Shown piece after piece: positions 7,990 through 16,539 of a DNA stretch of 47,463 nucleotides. The DNA is from Clostridia bacterium (lineage in GTDB: Bacteria; Bacillota; Clostridia; Oscillospirales; CAG-272). Under the pieces are notes generated by a model, which made no database searches, was not told the DNA's origin, and was given only the letters and a program-made list of their open reading frames with translations. The DNA is taken from contig JAFTPX010000016.1 in NCBI GenBank assembly GCA_017463065.1, positions 1 through 47,463 on the forward strand. The letters run 5' to 3'. Both the position numbers and the translations under genes were made by a program. How positions within the stretch are numbered: the stretch's first letter is position 1; every line of letters begins with the position of its first letter.

Positions 7990-10119
7990 ATGTACACCGA
8001 TATTCGGCGGCTCTACGGAGTGGGATCGGCACGTGCCGCCGCTTACGCCAGACTGGGCGTCTATACCGTGGAGGATCTACTCTGCCACTATCCGAGAGGA
8101 TACGAGGACAGAGGCTCTGTCCGTCTGCTCTCCGAGTGTGAGGGAGACGGAAAAAGCGCGCTGATCCTAACAGTTGCCACCGAACCGAAAAGCGCGAGAA
8201 TCCGCGGACGGATGTCCATGCTGAAATTCCGCGCCTGCGACGACAGCGGGATCTGCGAGATCACCTTTTTCAATCAGGACTATTTAAGAGCCGTATTTAC
8301 CCCCGGTACCTCCTTCCGATTTTACGGACGGGTGGAGAAAAAGGGAAACCGTTACGCCATGACCGCTCCCGCTTACGAGCCGTGGCGGGAGGACGGAACG
8401 CTTCCCTCTCTGGTTTCGGTCTATCCGCTGACCGAGGGCCTGAGTCAAAAGCAGATCGCCAAGGATATGCGGGCGGCACTGGTCATCGCCAACAGCAAGG
8501 GAGAGGGAGAGGATCCTCTGCCCGATACGATCCGACGGAAATACGGGCTTTGCTTACAAGCCTTTGCCCTTCGCAACATCCACGCTCCCGACAGCTTCGA
8601 GGCACTTGCCGCGGCAAAAAAACGGCTGATTTTTGAGGAGTTTTTCACCTTCGCCTTGGGACTTTCCGCCGCCAGCGCTCAGAACGCTCGGACGGCGGCG
8701 GTTCCCTGTCCCGTCGGCGACGTTTCCCCGCTGGAGGATCAGCTTTCCTATACACTGACGGGGGCACAGAGACGAGTGATCGACGAGATTCGGCGGGATA
8801 TGGCAAAGGACACCGCCATGAGCCGATTGGTGGTAGGAGACGTAGGCTGCGGAAAAACGGTCTGCGCCGCCGCCGCCATGCTGATTGCCGTGCAGAGCGG
8901 CAGACAGGCGGCGCTCATGGCACCCACCGAGATCCTTGCCCGTCAGCACTACGGGGAGCTTCGAAGCTTGTTTGAGCCGATGGGAATCTCCTGCGAGCTT
9001 TTGGTGGGAGCCACCGCCGCGGCAGAGAAAAAACGGATCCGAGCGGGACTTGCGGCGGAGGATCCCGACAAGCGCGTTTCGGTGGTGGTCGGTACGCAAG
9101 CCCTTCTGAGCGAGGGAGTCTCCTTCGCCGCCTCGGGCTTGGTGGTGACCGACGAGCAGCATCGCTTCGGGGTGAATCAAAGGGCGATCCTCTCCGAAAA
9201 AAATCAATTTTCCCACCTGCTGGTCATGAGCGCCACGCCGATCCCCCGTTCCTTGGCACTTGCGCTGTACGGGGACTTGGATATTTCCACGATCGACGAA
9301 ATGCCTCCGGGCAGACAGCGGGTAGACACCTTTGTGGTGGACGAAAGCTACCGTCGGCGGCTGGATGAGTTTATCCGAAAGCAGGTTGCCGAGGGCGGTC
9401 AGGTCTATATCGTTTGCCCCGCCGTAGAGGAATCGGAGGAGGAGCAAGCCGATCTTTCCTTGGGAGAGATCGGGGAGGAGGGCGTGCTTCGGAAGCAAGC
9501 GCCGCTGAAATCGGCGGTTGGCTACGCACGGGAGCTGACCGAACGCTTCCCCGCCCTTTCCGTCGCCTTTCTCCACGGAAAAATGAAAAGCAAGGAAAAG
9601 GACGAGATCATGCGGAACTTTGCGGCGGGACAGATTGAGGTCTTGGTTTCCACCACGGTCATCGAGGTGGGGGTGAACGTTCCCAACGCCTGTCTGATGA
9701 TCGTGGAGAACGCCGATCGGTTCGGTCTCTCCCAGCTGCACCAGCTCCGCGGACGAGTGGGTCGCGGCAACAGAAAATCCTATTGCGTACTGGTCTCTGC
9801 CGCCGCGGAGGGAGCGAGCAACGCCCGCAACCGTTTGAACGTCATGAAAACCTGCTACGACGGATATTCCATCGCCGAGAAGGATCTGGAGATGCGTGGA
9901 CCGGGTGATTTTCTCCGAACCAACGGAGACACGTCCATTCGCCAGAGCGGCGGCATCAAGTTCCGTCTGGCGGAGCTTTGCGAGGATACGGGACTTTTTA
10001 GGGCGGCTTTCGCGGAAGCCAAAGCTCTGGTGGCAGAGGATCCCGAGCTCAAGCAATATCCCCTGCTTGCCGCCCGTGTAAACGCCATGTTCACCCGCGA
10101 GGCGGGAACCATGAATTAA
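7990..10119 (+). CDS. recG: ATP-dependent DNA helicase RecG
   Basis: 709 residues. RecG remodels stalled forks and branch-migrates Holliday junctions. The N-terminal wedge/OB region (about 60-180) contains FRACDDSGICEITFFNQ. The superfamily 2 helicase core follows with Walker A GDVGCGKT (about 283-290), DEQH box (about 388), SATPIPRSLAL, and the C-terminal QLRGRVGRG. The C-terminal TRG-type region with GDFLRTNGD is present. Length is close to the usual 680-700. I use the ATG at 7990 because GGGAGGTGA ends 4-5 nt before it; an in-frame TTG at 7975 overlaps that SD. Monocistronic between its promoter and the terminator at 10137. Confidence 0.96.
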   Translation: MYTDIRRLYGVGSARAAAYARLGVYTVEDLLCHYPRGYEDRGSVRLLSECEGDGKSALILTVATEPKSARIRGRMSMLKFRACDDSGICEITFFNQDYLRAVFTPGTSFRFYGRVEKKGNRYAMTAPAYEPWREDGTLPSLVSVYPLTEGLSQKQIAKDMRAALVIANSKGEGEDPLPDTIRRKYGLCLQAFALRNIHAPDSFEALAAAKKRLIFEEFFTFALGLSAASAQNARTAAVPCPVGDVSPLEDQLSYTLTGAQRRVIDEIRRDMAKDTAMSRLVVGDVGCGKTVCAAAAMLIAVQSGRQAALMAPTEILARQHYGELRSLFEPMGISCELLVGATAAAEKKRIRAGLAAEDPDKRVSVVVGTQALLSEGVSFAASGLVVTDEQHRFGVNQRAILSEKNQFSHLLVMSATPIPRSLALALYGDLDISTIDEMPPGRQRVDTFVVDESYRRRLDEFIRKQVAEGGQVYIVCPAVEESEEEQADLSLGEIGEEGVLRKQAPLKSAVGYARELTERFPALSVAFLHGKMKSKEKDEIMRNFAAGQIEVLVSTTVIEVGVNVPNACLMIVENADRFGLSQLHQLRGRVGRGNRKSYCVLVSAAAEGASNARNRLNVMKTCYDGYSIAEKDLEMRGPGDFLRTNGDTSIRQSGGIKFRLAELCEDTGLFRAAFAEAKALVAEDPELKQYPLLAARVNAMFTREAGTMN

Positions 10120-10136
10120 CATTCTCCGATTCCATG

Positions 10137-10165
10137 AGCCTTCCTCAGCGGGGAAGGCTTTTTTA
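10137..10165 (+). terminator. Intrinsic terminator of recG
   Basis: AGCCTTCC (10137-10144) pairs with GGAAGGCT (10152-10159) and is followed by a run of T. Confidence 0.85.
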
Positions 10166-10200
10166 TTGATTTTTGACAAGAATTTTCTTTTTGGAAGCTC

Positions 10201-10229
10201 TTGCAATCGGATTTTTTTTGTGATATAAT
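10201..10229 (+). promoter_or_regulatory. Promoter of ddh with extended -10
   Basis: TTGCAA (10201-10206), 17-nt spacer ending TTTTGTGA, TATAAT (10224-10229). The TGTGA before the -10 fits the Gram-positive TRTGn extended -10 and recurs at several other promoters in the window. Confidence 0.75.
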
Positions 10230-10270
10230 TACTCTCGTATTTCAGAAGCCCAGGAAAGAAGGTAACACTT

Positions 10271-11257
10271 ATGAGTATTCGAATTGGTATATACGGCTAC
10301 GGTAATCTGGGTCGAGGCATTGAAAACGCCATCCGACAGAACCCCGACATGACCCTTGCGGCAGTCTTTACCCGACGGGACCCCTCCACGCTGACCATCG
10401 GAACGGCAGATGCCGCGGTCTGTCACGTAAAGGAGGTCGAGCAGTACAAGGATCAAATCGACGTCATGATCCTCTGCGGAGGAAGCGCCACCGATCTGCC
10501 CGAGCAGACCCCCGCTCTCGCCAAGAATTTTTGCGTGGTAGACAGCTTTGACACCCACGCGCGGATTCCCGAGCACTTCGCAAACGTGGATGCCGCCGCC
10601 AAGGCGGGAGGCAAGGTCGCCATGATCTCGGTTGGATGGGACCCCGGTATGTTTTCCCTGAATCGGCTTTACGCGGGAGCGATCCTCCCCGACGGAAAGG
10701 ACTACACCTTCTGGGGCAAGGGGGTCAGTCAAGGACACTCCGATGCCATTCGCCGCATTGAGGGCGTGCTTGACGCCAAGCAGTACACCATTCCCGTCGA
10801 TGCCGCGCTGGATGCGGTGAGAAGCGGCTCTTGTCCTGCGCTCACCACCCGTCAGAAGCACACCCGCGAGTGCTTTGTGGTAGCGGCAGAGAGCGCGGAT
10901 CTCGCAAGAATTGAAAAGGAAATCAAGGAAATGCCCAACTATTTCGCGGACTACGACACGACCGTACACTTCATTTCCGCGGAGGAATTGAAGCGGAATC
11001 ACAGCGGAATCCCCCACGGCGGATTTGTGATCCGCACGGGGAAAACGGGAAAGGATCTGGAGCACAACCACGTGATGGAATACAGTCTGAAGCTGGATTC
11101 CAACCCCGAGTTCACCGCCTCGGTGATCGTCGCCTTCGCCCGTGCCGCCCATCGGATGCACCGTGAGGGCATGAGCGGCTGTAAGACGGTATTTGACGTA
11201 CCGCCCGCCTACCTCTCCCCCAAGTCCCGCGAGGAAATCGTTCGGGAATTGCTTTAA
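10271..11257 (+). CDS. ddh: meso-Diaminopimelate D-dehydrogenase
   Basis: 328 residues. Ddh makes meso-diaminopimelate directly from tetrahydrodipicolinate by NADPH-dependent reductive amination, a one-step route to lysine and the peptidoglycan cross-linking residue. The Rossmann start IRIGIYGYGNLGRGIE (about residues 3-18), VFTRRDP, ILCGGSATDLPEQTP, SVGWDPGMFSLNR and FWGKGVSQGHSDA are diagnostic family blocks. GAAAGAAGG precedes the ATG. It is alone between its own promoter and the next promoter. It implies that this organism can use the dehydrogenase variant of the DAP pathway, as some Clostridia do. Confidence 0.94.
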   Translation: MSIRIGIYGYGNLGRGIENAIRQNPDMTLAAVFTRRDPSTLTIGTADAAVCHVKEVEQYKDQIDVMILCGGSATDLPEQTPALAKNFCVVDSFDTHARIPEHFANVDAAAKAGGKVAMISVGWDPGMFSLNRLYAGAILPDGKDYTFWGKGVSQGHSDAIRRIEGVLDAKQYTIPVDAALDAVRSGSCPALTTRQKHTRECFVVAAESADLARIEKEIKEMPNYFADYDTTVHFISAEELKRNHSGIPHGGFVIRTGKTGKDLEHNHVMEYSLKLDSNPEFTASVIVAFARAAHRMHREGMSGCKTVFDVPPAYLSPKSREEIVRELL

Positions 11258-11372
11258 GTTGCTATAAAAGCAAAGAACAGGGTACGCTAAAATGAGGGTT
11301 GATTGGATTCGTTTGTCTACAGGAGGCAATATGGAATTGTCATAATTTTTTTGAAAAAAATTGTAAAAAATA

Positions 11373-11401
11373 TTGAAAAACGCGTGTGGTTGTGGTATAA
11401 T
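11373..11401 (+). promoter_or_regulatory. Promoter of the CofE-like gene
   Basis: TTGAAA (11373-11378), 17-nt spacer ending TGTGG, TATAAT (11396-11401). The leader to the ATG is about 75 nt and contains AAAGGAG as SD. The 11258-11372 stretch before it shows no gene; a four-codon ATG frame behind an AGGAGG at 11333 is noted but not called. Confidence 0.75.
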
Positions 11402-11480
11402 ATAACGTCGTATGGTCAAAAAAATTTTTTAATCGATAAAATCCGTGTGACAATCCACCGTTTTAAAGGAGATTTTTATT

Positions 11481-12674
11481 ATGAGTCGTATGATCGGAAC
11501 CATATCCCGTGGAGTCAGAGCTCCCATTATCAGAAGCGGAGACAATATCGTAGATATCGTCACCGAGTCTGTTCTTGAGGCATCCAAGGATGCAGGCTTT
11601 GCGTTCCACGACCGTGATATCGTTGCCATGACCGAAGCCATCGTCGCCAGAGCGCAGGGCAACTACGCCACCGTAGACGACATCGCAGCCGATGTGAAGG
11701 CAAAATTCGGCGGCGAAACCGTGGGCGTCATCTTCCCCATTCTCAGCCGTAACCGTTTCGCCATTTGTCTGCGCGGTATCGCCAAGGGCGTAAAGAAGGT
11801 CGTTCTGATGCTCTCCTATCCCTCCGATGAGGTAGGAAACCATCTGGTCAGCATCGACGCGCTGGATGAAAAAGGTGTAAACCCCTATTCCGACGTTCTC
11901 GATCTGACAAAATACCGTGAGCTGTTTGGCTATGAAAAACATACCTTCACAGGGGTAGACTACGTAGAATACTACGAACAGCTCGTCCGCGGCTGTGGCG
12001 CTGACTGCGAGATCGTATTTGCCAACAATCCCAAGGCGATCCTAAACTATACCAAGAATGTCCTCTGCTGTGACATTCACACCAGAGCCCGTACCAAGAG
12101 AATTCTGAAGGCGGCAGGTGCCGAAATCGTTTTCGGTCTGGACGAGATCCTGAACGCTCCCGTGGGCGGAAGCGGCTACAACGAGAACTACGGTCTGCTT
12201 GGCTCCAACAAGGCAACCGAGGATCAGGTCAAGCTCTTCCCCAGAAATTGCCAGCCTGTGGTTGACGCCATCCAGAAGAAGCTGTACGAGGCAACGGGCA
12301 AAACCATCGAGGTCATGGTTTACGGCGACGGTGCCTTCAAGGATCCCGTAGGAAAGATCTGGGAGCTTGCCGATCCGGTGGTTGCCCCCGCTTACACCAA
12401 GGGTCTGGAGGGCACGCCCAACGAGCTGAAGCTGAAGTATCTTGCCGACAACGACTTTGCCGATCTGTCGGGAGACGAGCTGAAGGAAGCGATCAAGGGC
12501 AAGATTCAGGAGAAGGACGGCAATCTGTACGGACAGATGGCATCCGAGGGTACTACCCCCCGCAGACTCACCGACCTGATCGGCTCTCTGTGTGACCTGA
12601 CCTCGGGCTCGGGCGACAAGGGTACCCCCATCGTCTTCATTCAGGGTTATTTTGACAACTACACCACCGAATAA
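11481..12674 (+). CDS. Coenzyme F420:L-glutamate ligase-like (CofE/FbiB family) protein
   Basis: 397 residues matching the CofE-like domain: SGDNIVDIVTESVLEA, DRDIVAMTEAIVARAQGNYA, IFPILSRNRFAICLRGIAKG, and in the middle VMVYGDGAFKDPVGKIWELADPV. CofE adds glutamates to coenzyme F420 in archaea and actinobacteria. Clostridial homologues like this one are longer, lack any neighbouring F420 genes (none are in this window), and their substrate is not established; I infer a GTP-dependent amino-acid-to-acid ligase. Preceded by AAAGGAG, with its own promoter and terminator, so it acts as a single-gene unit. Confidence 0.8.
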   Translation: MSRMIGTISRGVRAPIIRSGDNIVDIVTESVLEASKDAGFAFHDRDIVAMTEAIVARAQGNYATVDDIAADVKAKFGGETVGVIFPILSRNRFAICLRGIAKGVKKVVLMLSYPSDEVGNHLVSIDALDEKGVNPYSDVLDLTKYRELFGYEKHTFTGVDYVEYYEQLVRGCGADCEIVFANNPKAILNYTKNVLCCDIHTRARTKRILKAAGAEIVFGLDEILNAPVGGSGYNENYGLLGSNKATEDQVKLFPRNCQPVVDAIQKKLYEATGKTIEVMVYGDGAFKDPVGKIWELADPVVAPAYTKGLEGTPNELKLKYLADNDFADLSGDELKEAIKGKIQEKDGNLYGQMASEGTTPRRLTDLIGSLCDLTSGSGDKGTPIVFIQGYFDNYTTE

Positions 12675-12683
12675 TACCAACCC

Positions 12684-12730
12684 AAAGAGCGATTCGAACC
12701 TTACGGATCGCTCTTTCCTTGTTTTTTCTT
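12684..12730 (+). terminator. Intrinsic terminator of the CofE-like gene
   Basis: AAAGAGCGATTCG (12684-12696) pairs with CGGATCGCTCTTT (12704-12716) with one G-U pair, followed by CCTTGTTTTTTC. Confidence 0.8.
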
Positions 12731-12783
12731 CCAAAAATTCCTTTCATTTTTCGGAAATCCAAGCATGGCAATGAGAAAATCTC

Positions 12784-12812
12784 TTGACAACCCCACTCAA
12801 TCGTGCTATAAT
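12784..12812 (+). promoter_or_regulatory. Sigma-A promoter of the GT-C-like gene
   Basis: TTGACA (12784-12789), 17 nt, TATAAT (12807-12812); perfect hexamers about 40 nt before the start codon. Confidence 0.85.
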
Positions 12813-12853
12813 GATGAAGAAATTATCTTTTAATAGAAGAAAAAGGAGGATAT

Positions 12854-14914
12854 ATGGATCGCTTGCTTCAAAAACGCTGCTCTTTTCAAACACCGTTGTC
12901 AGCCGCGCTGCTGATCTCGTTCATCGGTCTGTATGCCTGTGCCTCCTTCCGTCAGATCTGGATTTTGTTTGTCTCTCTTGGCGTGTCGATCCTGCTGACC
13001 CTTTGGAATCATCAAGTCTTTCTGACCCGTTCCGACGAGCTATCGAATGCGGATCGCACGGCAATGGGCATCTCTGCCGCGACGTATGCCCTTCTGGCAC
13101 TTTCCCTCGGCTCCTTCGGCATCCGAATCTTCGTCACCCAAGGCTTCCGCGCCAAAGCGCTCGTCTCTCTGATCGTCTGCGCAGTATTCCTTGCGCTGAC
13201 TGGCTATGAGCTAATTTGCCTGCGCAAGGCAATTCCCGTAGAAGAAAAAGATCTATCGAAGAAAAAGAATTGGCTTCGAGCAATTCCCCTTGCGCTTCTC
13301 TGCCTGCTTTTGATTCTTCTCAATCTGGAGAATTTCAACGCGTGGATCCGTTGGGACAGCTTTGATTACTACTACTACGTACAGGATATTTCCTTCTCCA
13401 CAGTCACCGATCTGGAGGAGCTTCGGCTTGCCAACCATGCCGCCTACGGCGCGTCCCTGCTCTATATCATCGTCAATGGACTGTTCGACAATCCCGTTTT
13501 TTCGATCTATGCGGTCAACTTGGCTTTGCTGGTTGTGGGAACGGTTCTGTTCTATCAGATCTCTCAAGCCATGCTTCCCGACCGCCATCCCGTTTTACAT
13601 CTGCTTCTGGCGTGCGTGTATGCCTTTTCCCCCTTTACCCACGGCTTAGTCTACTCCATCAGCCTTGAGACCTTTCTTGCCTTTGGAATTCTCTTGTTCT
13701 TCTGGGCAGACGTGAGGAAGCTTCCCTTGATTCAGACTGCCGCCGCTTTGCTGATCTGCTTCAGCAAGGAAACAGGTGCCGCGGTTTTGGCACTGGTCAT
13801 GGTCGTCAAGCTGTTGTTTGAGATTTTCGATCCCAAAAAGAAGGAACTTTCGCTGTGGCGGCGGATGGATCTTTCCTTGGCAATCCCCGTGCTGGGCTAC
13901 GGACTGTTCTGGCTCTACGATCTGCTGTCCTTCAGCTGGCTGTCCAGTAACAATCTAACCATTGAGACCGAATATGAAAGCAAATTCAATTCCTTTGACG
14001 TAAATTTGGTATATATCAAGGAGCGTTTGACCTCTTTGATTTTCTCCAACTTCACGTGGCTGATCCTGCTGGTAATCGCCGCCGGCTTCGCCGCGGGTGC
14101 CCTTCGGGAAAGAAAGCAGTCCGACAAGGAACGGCAGATCGTTCTGTTGGAGATCCTAACGGCGATCGTTGCCATTCTGCTCCCGACGCTGCTCTTTGTC
14201 ACCTATAACCATATCCGCTACGGGTCGGTATTCGCGTTGACCCTGCTCCTGCTTCTGCCCGAAGCGCTGGACCGCTTGTTGAACAGTATCCGTCTTCGCG
14301 CGGCGATCGCCGGCACGCTTGCCGCCCTTTGCCTCGCTCAATGCTATCTGACAGTAGATCCCTTGATGCGGCGGTGCTTTCAATCGCTGGACAAGGGAAC
14401 CGGTTCTATCGTTTACACGGGCAACAGTATTTTGACCAACGGAAAGGAAATGAACTCCATTTCCGTTAATGGACAATACAATCGGGAAATCCTCTATTTC
14501 GATGAGGCGCTTGACGAGCTTCTTGCTCAGATCGATCCCGCCGAGGACGACGTTTGCTTGGTCTTCTCGGGAGAATACCGAGCCCCCTCCATCGGCAATT
14601 TTGTCTACACAGAATATCTGATCCTCGGATTTGGCTATCCGTACATCAACGATCCGTACTATATCTCCTTGGACAAGGAAACGGGAGAGCGGTATCTGAG
14701 CAAGGATCCGTCAGACGAAGTATCTATCATTTACGCAAACTCCTCCATCGATCTGGCTCGGGAACTGCCTCATCATGACCGCATGATTTACATTCAGCTT
14801 CCCTTCCGCAACGCAGACTACGAACAACAGTTTCTCCAAGGACACAAATATAAAGAAATCGCCTCGGTCAGCCATATGGGATGGGATATGGTTGCCTTTG
14901 AGATTGGATACTGA
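12854..14914 (+). CDS. Polytopic membrane protein, GT-C glycosyltransferase-like
   Basis: 686 residues with roughly a dozen hydrophobic segments through about residue 505, then a soluble C-terminal part of about 180 residues. After a cytoplasmic Lys-rich loop (KDLSKKKNWLR), an acidic motif WIRWDSFDYYYYVQD opens the first large outside loop, as in GT-C enzymes that use lipid-linked sugars. CVYAFSPFTHGLVYSISLETFLAF resembles the membrane core of that fold. The family cannot be named with certainty; a polytopic protein of unknown function is the alternative. AAGGAGG lies 5-6 nt before the ATG. Monocistronic. No sugar-transfer genes flank it, so the acceptor is unknown. Confidence 0.6.
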   Translation: MDRLLQKRCSFQTPLSAALLISFIGLYACASFRQIWILFVSLGVSILLTLWNHQVFLTRSDELSNADRTAMGISAATYALLALSLGSFGIRIFVTQGFRAKALVSLIVCAVFLALTGYELICLRKAIPVEEKDLSKKKNWLRAIPLALLCLLLILLNLENFNAWIRWDSFDYYYYVQDISFSTVTDLEELRLANHAAYGASLLYIIVNGLFDNPVFSIYAVNLALLVVGTVLFYQISQAMLPDRHPVLHLLLACVYAFSPFTHGLVYSISLETFLAFGILLFFWADVRKLPLIQTAAALLICFSKETGAAVLALVMVVKLLFEIFDPKKKELSLWRRMDLSLAIPVLGYGLFWLYDLLSFSWLSSNNLTIETEYESKFNSFDVNLVYIKERLTSLIFSNFTWLILLVIAAGFAAGALRERKQSDKERQIVLLEILTAIVAILLPTLLFVTYNHIRYGSVFALTLLLLLPEALDRLLNSIRLRAAIAGTLAALCLAQCYLTVDPLMRRCFQSLDKGTGSIVYTGNSILTNGKEMNSISVNGQYNREILYFDEALDELLAQIDPAEDDVCLVFSGEYRAPSIGNFVYTEYLILGFGYPYINDPYYISLDKETGERYLSKDPSDEVSIIYANSSIDLARELPHHDRMIYIQLPFRNADYEQQFLQGHKYKEIASVSHMGWDMVAFEIGY

Positions 14915-14921
14915 GCTTCAA

Positions 14922-14966
14922 CGAGCCGCCCGCACGAGATTCGTGGGGCGGCTCGCCTTGTTTTTC
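14922..14966 (+). terminator. Intrinsic terminator after the GT-C-like gene
   Basis: CGAGCCGCCC (14922-14931) pairs with GGGCGGCTCG (14946-14955), with a further CACGA/TCGTG pairing inside, followed by CCTTGTTTTT. Confidence 0.8.
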
Positions 14967-14988
14967 AAGATCAAAAAGCGCTTTCGTA

Positions 14989-15017
14989 TTGACGGCTTGC
15001 GGATTTTGTGATATAAT
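14989..15017 (+). promoter_or_regulatory. Promoter of the chromate transporter pair
   Basis: TTGACG (14989-14994), 17-nt spacer ending TTTTGTGA, TATAAT (15012-15017), with the TGTGA extended -10. Confidence 0.75.
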
Positions 15018-15056
15018 AGCGAGGATATCAAAAAGAACACAGAAAGGATAATCATT

Positions 15057-15656
15057 GTGAGCAAATTTAAAAAAGCTTGGAATATGTTTTTCATTATGTT
15101 CAAGATCGGTCTGTTCACCTTTGGCGGCGGATACGCCATGATCGCTCTGTTGCAAAATGAATTCGTTTCCAAGCGAAACTGGATCGACAAAGACGAATTT
15201 CTTGATATGGTGGCAATCGCCGAGTCCACCCCAGGACCCATTGCCATCAACAGCTCCACCTATCTGGGCTATCGCCGCGCGGGGGTCATTGGCTCCACCC
15301 TCGGAACCCTTGGCGTGGTGCTCCCCTCCTTCATTATTATTTTTATCATCTCCCTGTTTTTTGACGCGTTTCTGTCACTGAAATACGTGGCGTATGCCTT
15401 CCGAGGCATTCAGGTCTGCGTAACCTTCCTGATCCTGTCGGCAGGACTGAAGATGCTGAAGGGGCTGAAGAAAACTCCCATGAACCTTTGTTTGCTGGGC
15501 GGCGTTGTGGTTGCCATGGTACTCATGAGCCTGCTGGCGGTAAACTTCTCCTCTATCTTCTATATCCTCATCTGCGGTGCCATCGGACTGTTCGTCTATC
15601 TCTTGACAGGTCTGCGCAAGGCGGATGACAAGAGCGGAAAGGAGGAAACGAAATGA
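15057..15656 (+). CDS. Chromate transporter, half-size subunit 1
   Basis: 199 residues, about six membrane segments. The short-chain CHR domain is recognised by FKIGLFTFGGGYAMIALLQNEF, the AESTPGPIAINSSTYLGYR motif and TLGVVLPSF. Short CHR proteins come as adjacent pairs that together equal one full-length ChrA. ChrA exports chromate in proteobacteria; in anaerobic Clostridia the physiological anion is not known, so the name is by family. It starts with GTG at 15057 behind GAAAGGA. The stop overlaps the next start by 4 nt, implying coupled synthesis. Confidence 0.88.
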   Translation: MSKFKKAWNMFFIMFKIGLFTFGGGYAMIALLQNEFVSKRNWIDKDEFLDMVAIAESTPGPIAINSSTYLGYRRAGVIGSTLGTLGVVLPSFIIIFIISLFFDAFLSLKYVAYAFRGIQVCVTFLILSAGLKMLKGLKKTPMNLCLLGGVVVAMVLMSLLAVNFSSIFYILICGAIGLFVYLLTGLRKADDKSGKEETK

Positions 15657-16234
15657 TCTATCTGGAGTTGTTTCTGACTTTCTTCCAAATCGGTCTGTTC
15701 ACCATCGGCGGCGGATACGCCATGATCCCGCTGGTGCTGGAGGCGGTCGTTGAGCACGGCTGGATGTCCGAGGCGGACTTTATGAATTTTCTTGCCGTCG
15801 CCGAATCCACCCCCGGTCCCATTGCCGTCAACATGGCAACCTACGTAGGATCGACACAGGGCGGTATTCTGGGCTCTGCCCTTGCCACTCTGGGCGTGGT
15901 GCTGCCTTCCTTTATTATCATTCTGTTGATCGTATCCGTGGCGCGGAATCTGTTCAAATACCGCGGCATGCAGGCAGTGATGGGTGGAATCCGCCCCGCC
16001 GTGGTGGGTCTGATCCTTGCCACCGCCATCACCATGATCCTTGGCACGGTACTGGGCGTTTCCGATCTGAAGACCGCCCCCACCCTTGATTTCCGCGCTC
16101 CCGTGATCTTCGCCATCCTCGTGGGAATTCACTTTCTTCCCAAGCTCCTCAAAAAGAAAAAGAAGCTGTCTCCCATTGTGATGATCCTGATCTCCGCCGT
16201 ACTCGGCATCGTCTTTTACGGATTTTTGGGATAA
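15653..16234 (+). CDS. Chromate transporter, half-size subunit 2
   Basis: 193 residues, the partner of the preceding gene and clearly homologous to it: FFQIGLFTIGGGYAMIPLVLE, AESTPGPIAVNMATYVGST and LATLGVVLPSFIIIL line up with the first subunit. Its ATG overlaps the upstream stop (ATGA), with AAAGGAGG-like SD inside the upstream gene. The pair probably forms an antiparallel heterodimer in the membrane, as inferred for other split CHR transporters. The C-terminus has a Lys-rich loop (KLLKKKKKL) followed by a last hydrophobic segment. Confidence 0.88.
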   Translation: MIYLELFLTFFQIGLFTIGGGYAMIPLVLEAVVEHGWMSEADFMNFLAVAESTPGPIAVNMATYVGSTQGGILGSALATLGVVLPSFIIILLIVSVARNLFKYRGMQAVMGGIRPAVVGLILATAITMILGTVLGVSDLKTAPTLDFRAPVIFAILVGIHFLPKLLKKKKKLSPIVMILISAVLGIVFYGFLG

Positions 16235-16279
16235 GGGTTTGAAAATACGAAAAAAATCGGTTTTTTTTTGAAAAATCCC

Positions 16280-16308
16280 TTGACAAAAGTGCCAAGAAGT
16301 GCTAAACT
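16280..16308 (+). promoter_or_regulatory. Promoter of the aromatic amino acid operon
   Basis: TTGACA (16280-16285), 17-nt spacer, TAAACT (16303-16308). The -35 is perfect and the -10 is 4 of 6. Transcription would start near 16315, about 30 nt before the leader peptide and about 290 nt before aroF. Confidence 0.7.
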
Positions 16309-16343
16309 GTTCCTATCGTATAGAAATAAGGAGAAAAGGCACA

Positions 16344-16409
16344 ATGAGCGCGAATCTGTCCTTTGCCAACAAGTTTTATTACCTTTATTGCTTTTACTTT
16401 AAGAAGTAA
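16344..16409 (+). CDS. Phe/Tyr-rich leader peptide of the aromatic operon
   Basis: A 21-codon frame, ATG to TAA, with AAGGAG 10 nt upstream (and AAAAGG closer). Its second half reads FYYLYCFYF, then KK and stop: four Phe and four Tyr codons in 21, seven of them within nine codons. It lies between the operon promoter and an intrinsic terminator, in front of a DAHP synthase gene. This is the classical layout of a ribosome-mediated attenuator: starvation for charged tRNA-Phe or tRNA-Tyr would stall the ribosome and change leader RNA folding. That it is translated is inferred from SD, codon content and position. Confidence 0.82.
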   Translation: MSANLSFANKFYYLYCFYFKK

Positions 16410-16539
16410 GAAATATAAAGGTGCTTTTTGGCGCGGAGTTCAGTTTCATTGGTTTTTATCCGTCGGCTCGTCCGATCCCCATTTAAAAACTATCATGAAG
16501 CCTTTCCGGTGAAAAACACCGCGAAGGCTTCATTTTTTT
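16380..16539 (+). promoter_or_regulatory. Attenuator: leader hairpin, antiterminator and terminator
   Basis: Three pairings can be drawn by eye. (1) TACCTTTAT inside the leader frame (16380-16388) with ATAAAGGTG (16415-16423). (2) Antiterminator: GTTTCAT (16443-16449) with ATGAAGC (16495-16501) plus GGTTTTTA (16451-16458) with TAAAAACT (16484-16491), capped by a small TCGG/CCGA hairpin. (3) Terminator: ATGAAGCCTT (16495-16504) with AAGGCTTCAT (16524-16533), continued by CGGTG/CACCG, then seven T. Pairings 2 and 3 share ATGAAGC and exclude each other. How ribosome position selects between them is not fully clear, since I find no strong pairing of the leader frame with the antiterminator's 5' arm. 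Confidence 0.75.
16495..16539 (+). terminator. Attenuator terminator upstream of aroF
   Basis: 10-bp stem ATGAAGCCTT/AAGGCTTCAT, a 2-nt internal mismatch, a 5-bp CGGTG/CACCG extension, A5 loop, and T7 tail. It lies between the leader peptide and aroF with no gene ending just upstream, so it is regulatory and not a gene-end terminator. Confidence 0.85.

Noticed and set aside
8554..10206. 550-codon minus-strand frame across recG
   Set aside because: Antisense of a well-conserved RecG; composition and lack of SD or promoter mark it as a shadow.
11334..11348. Tiny frame (ATG GAA TTG TCA TAA) behind AGGAGG
   Set aside because: It lies upstream of the assigned promoter of the CofE-like gene, encodes four residues, and has no sign of selection.
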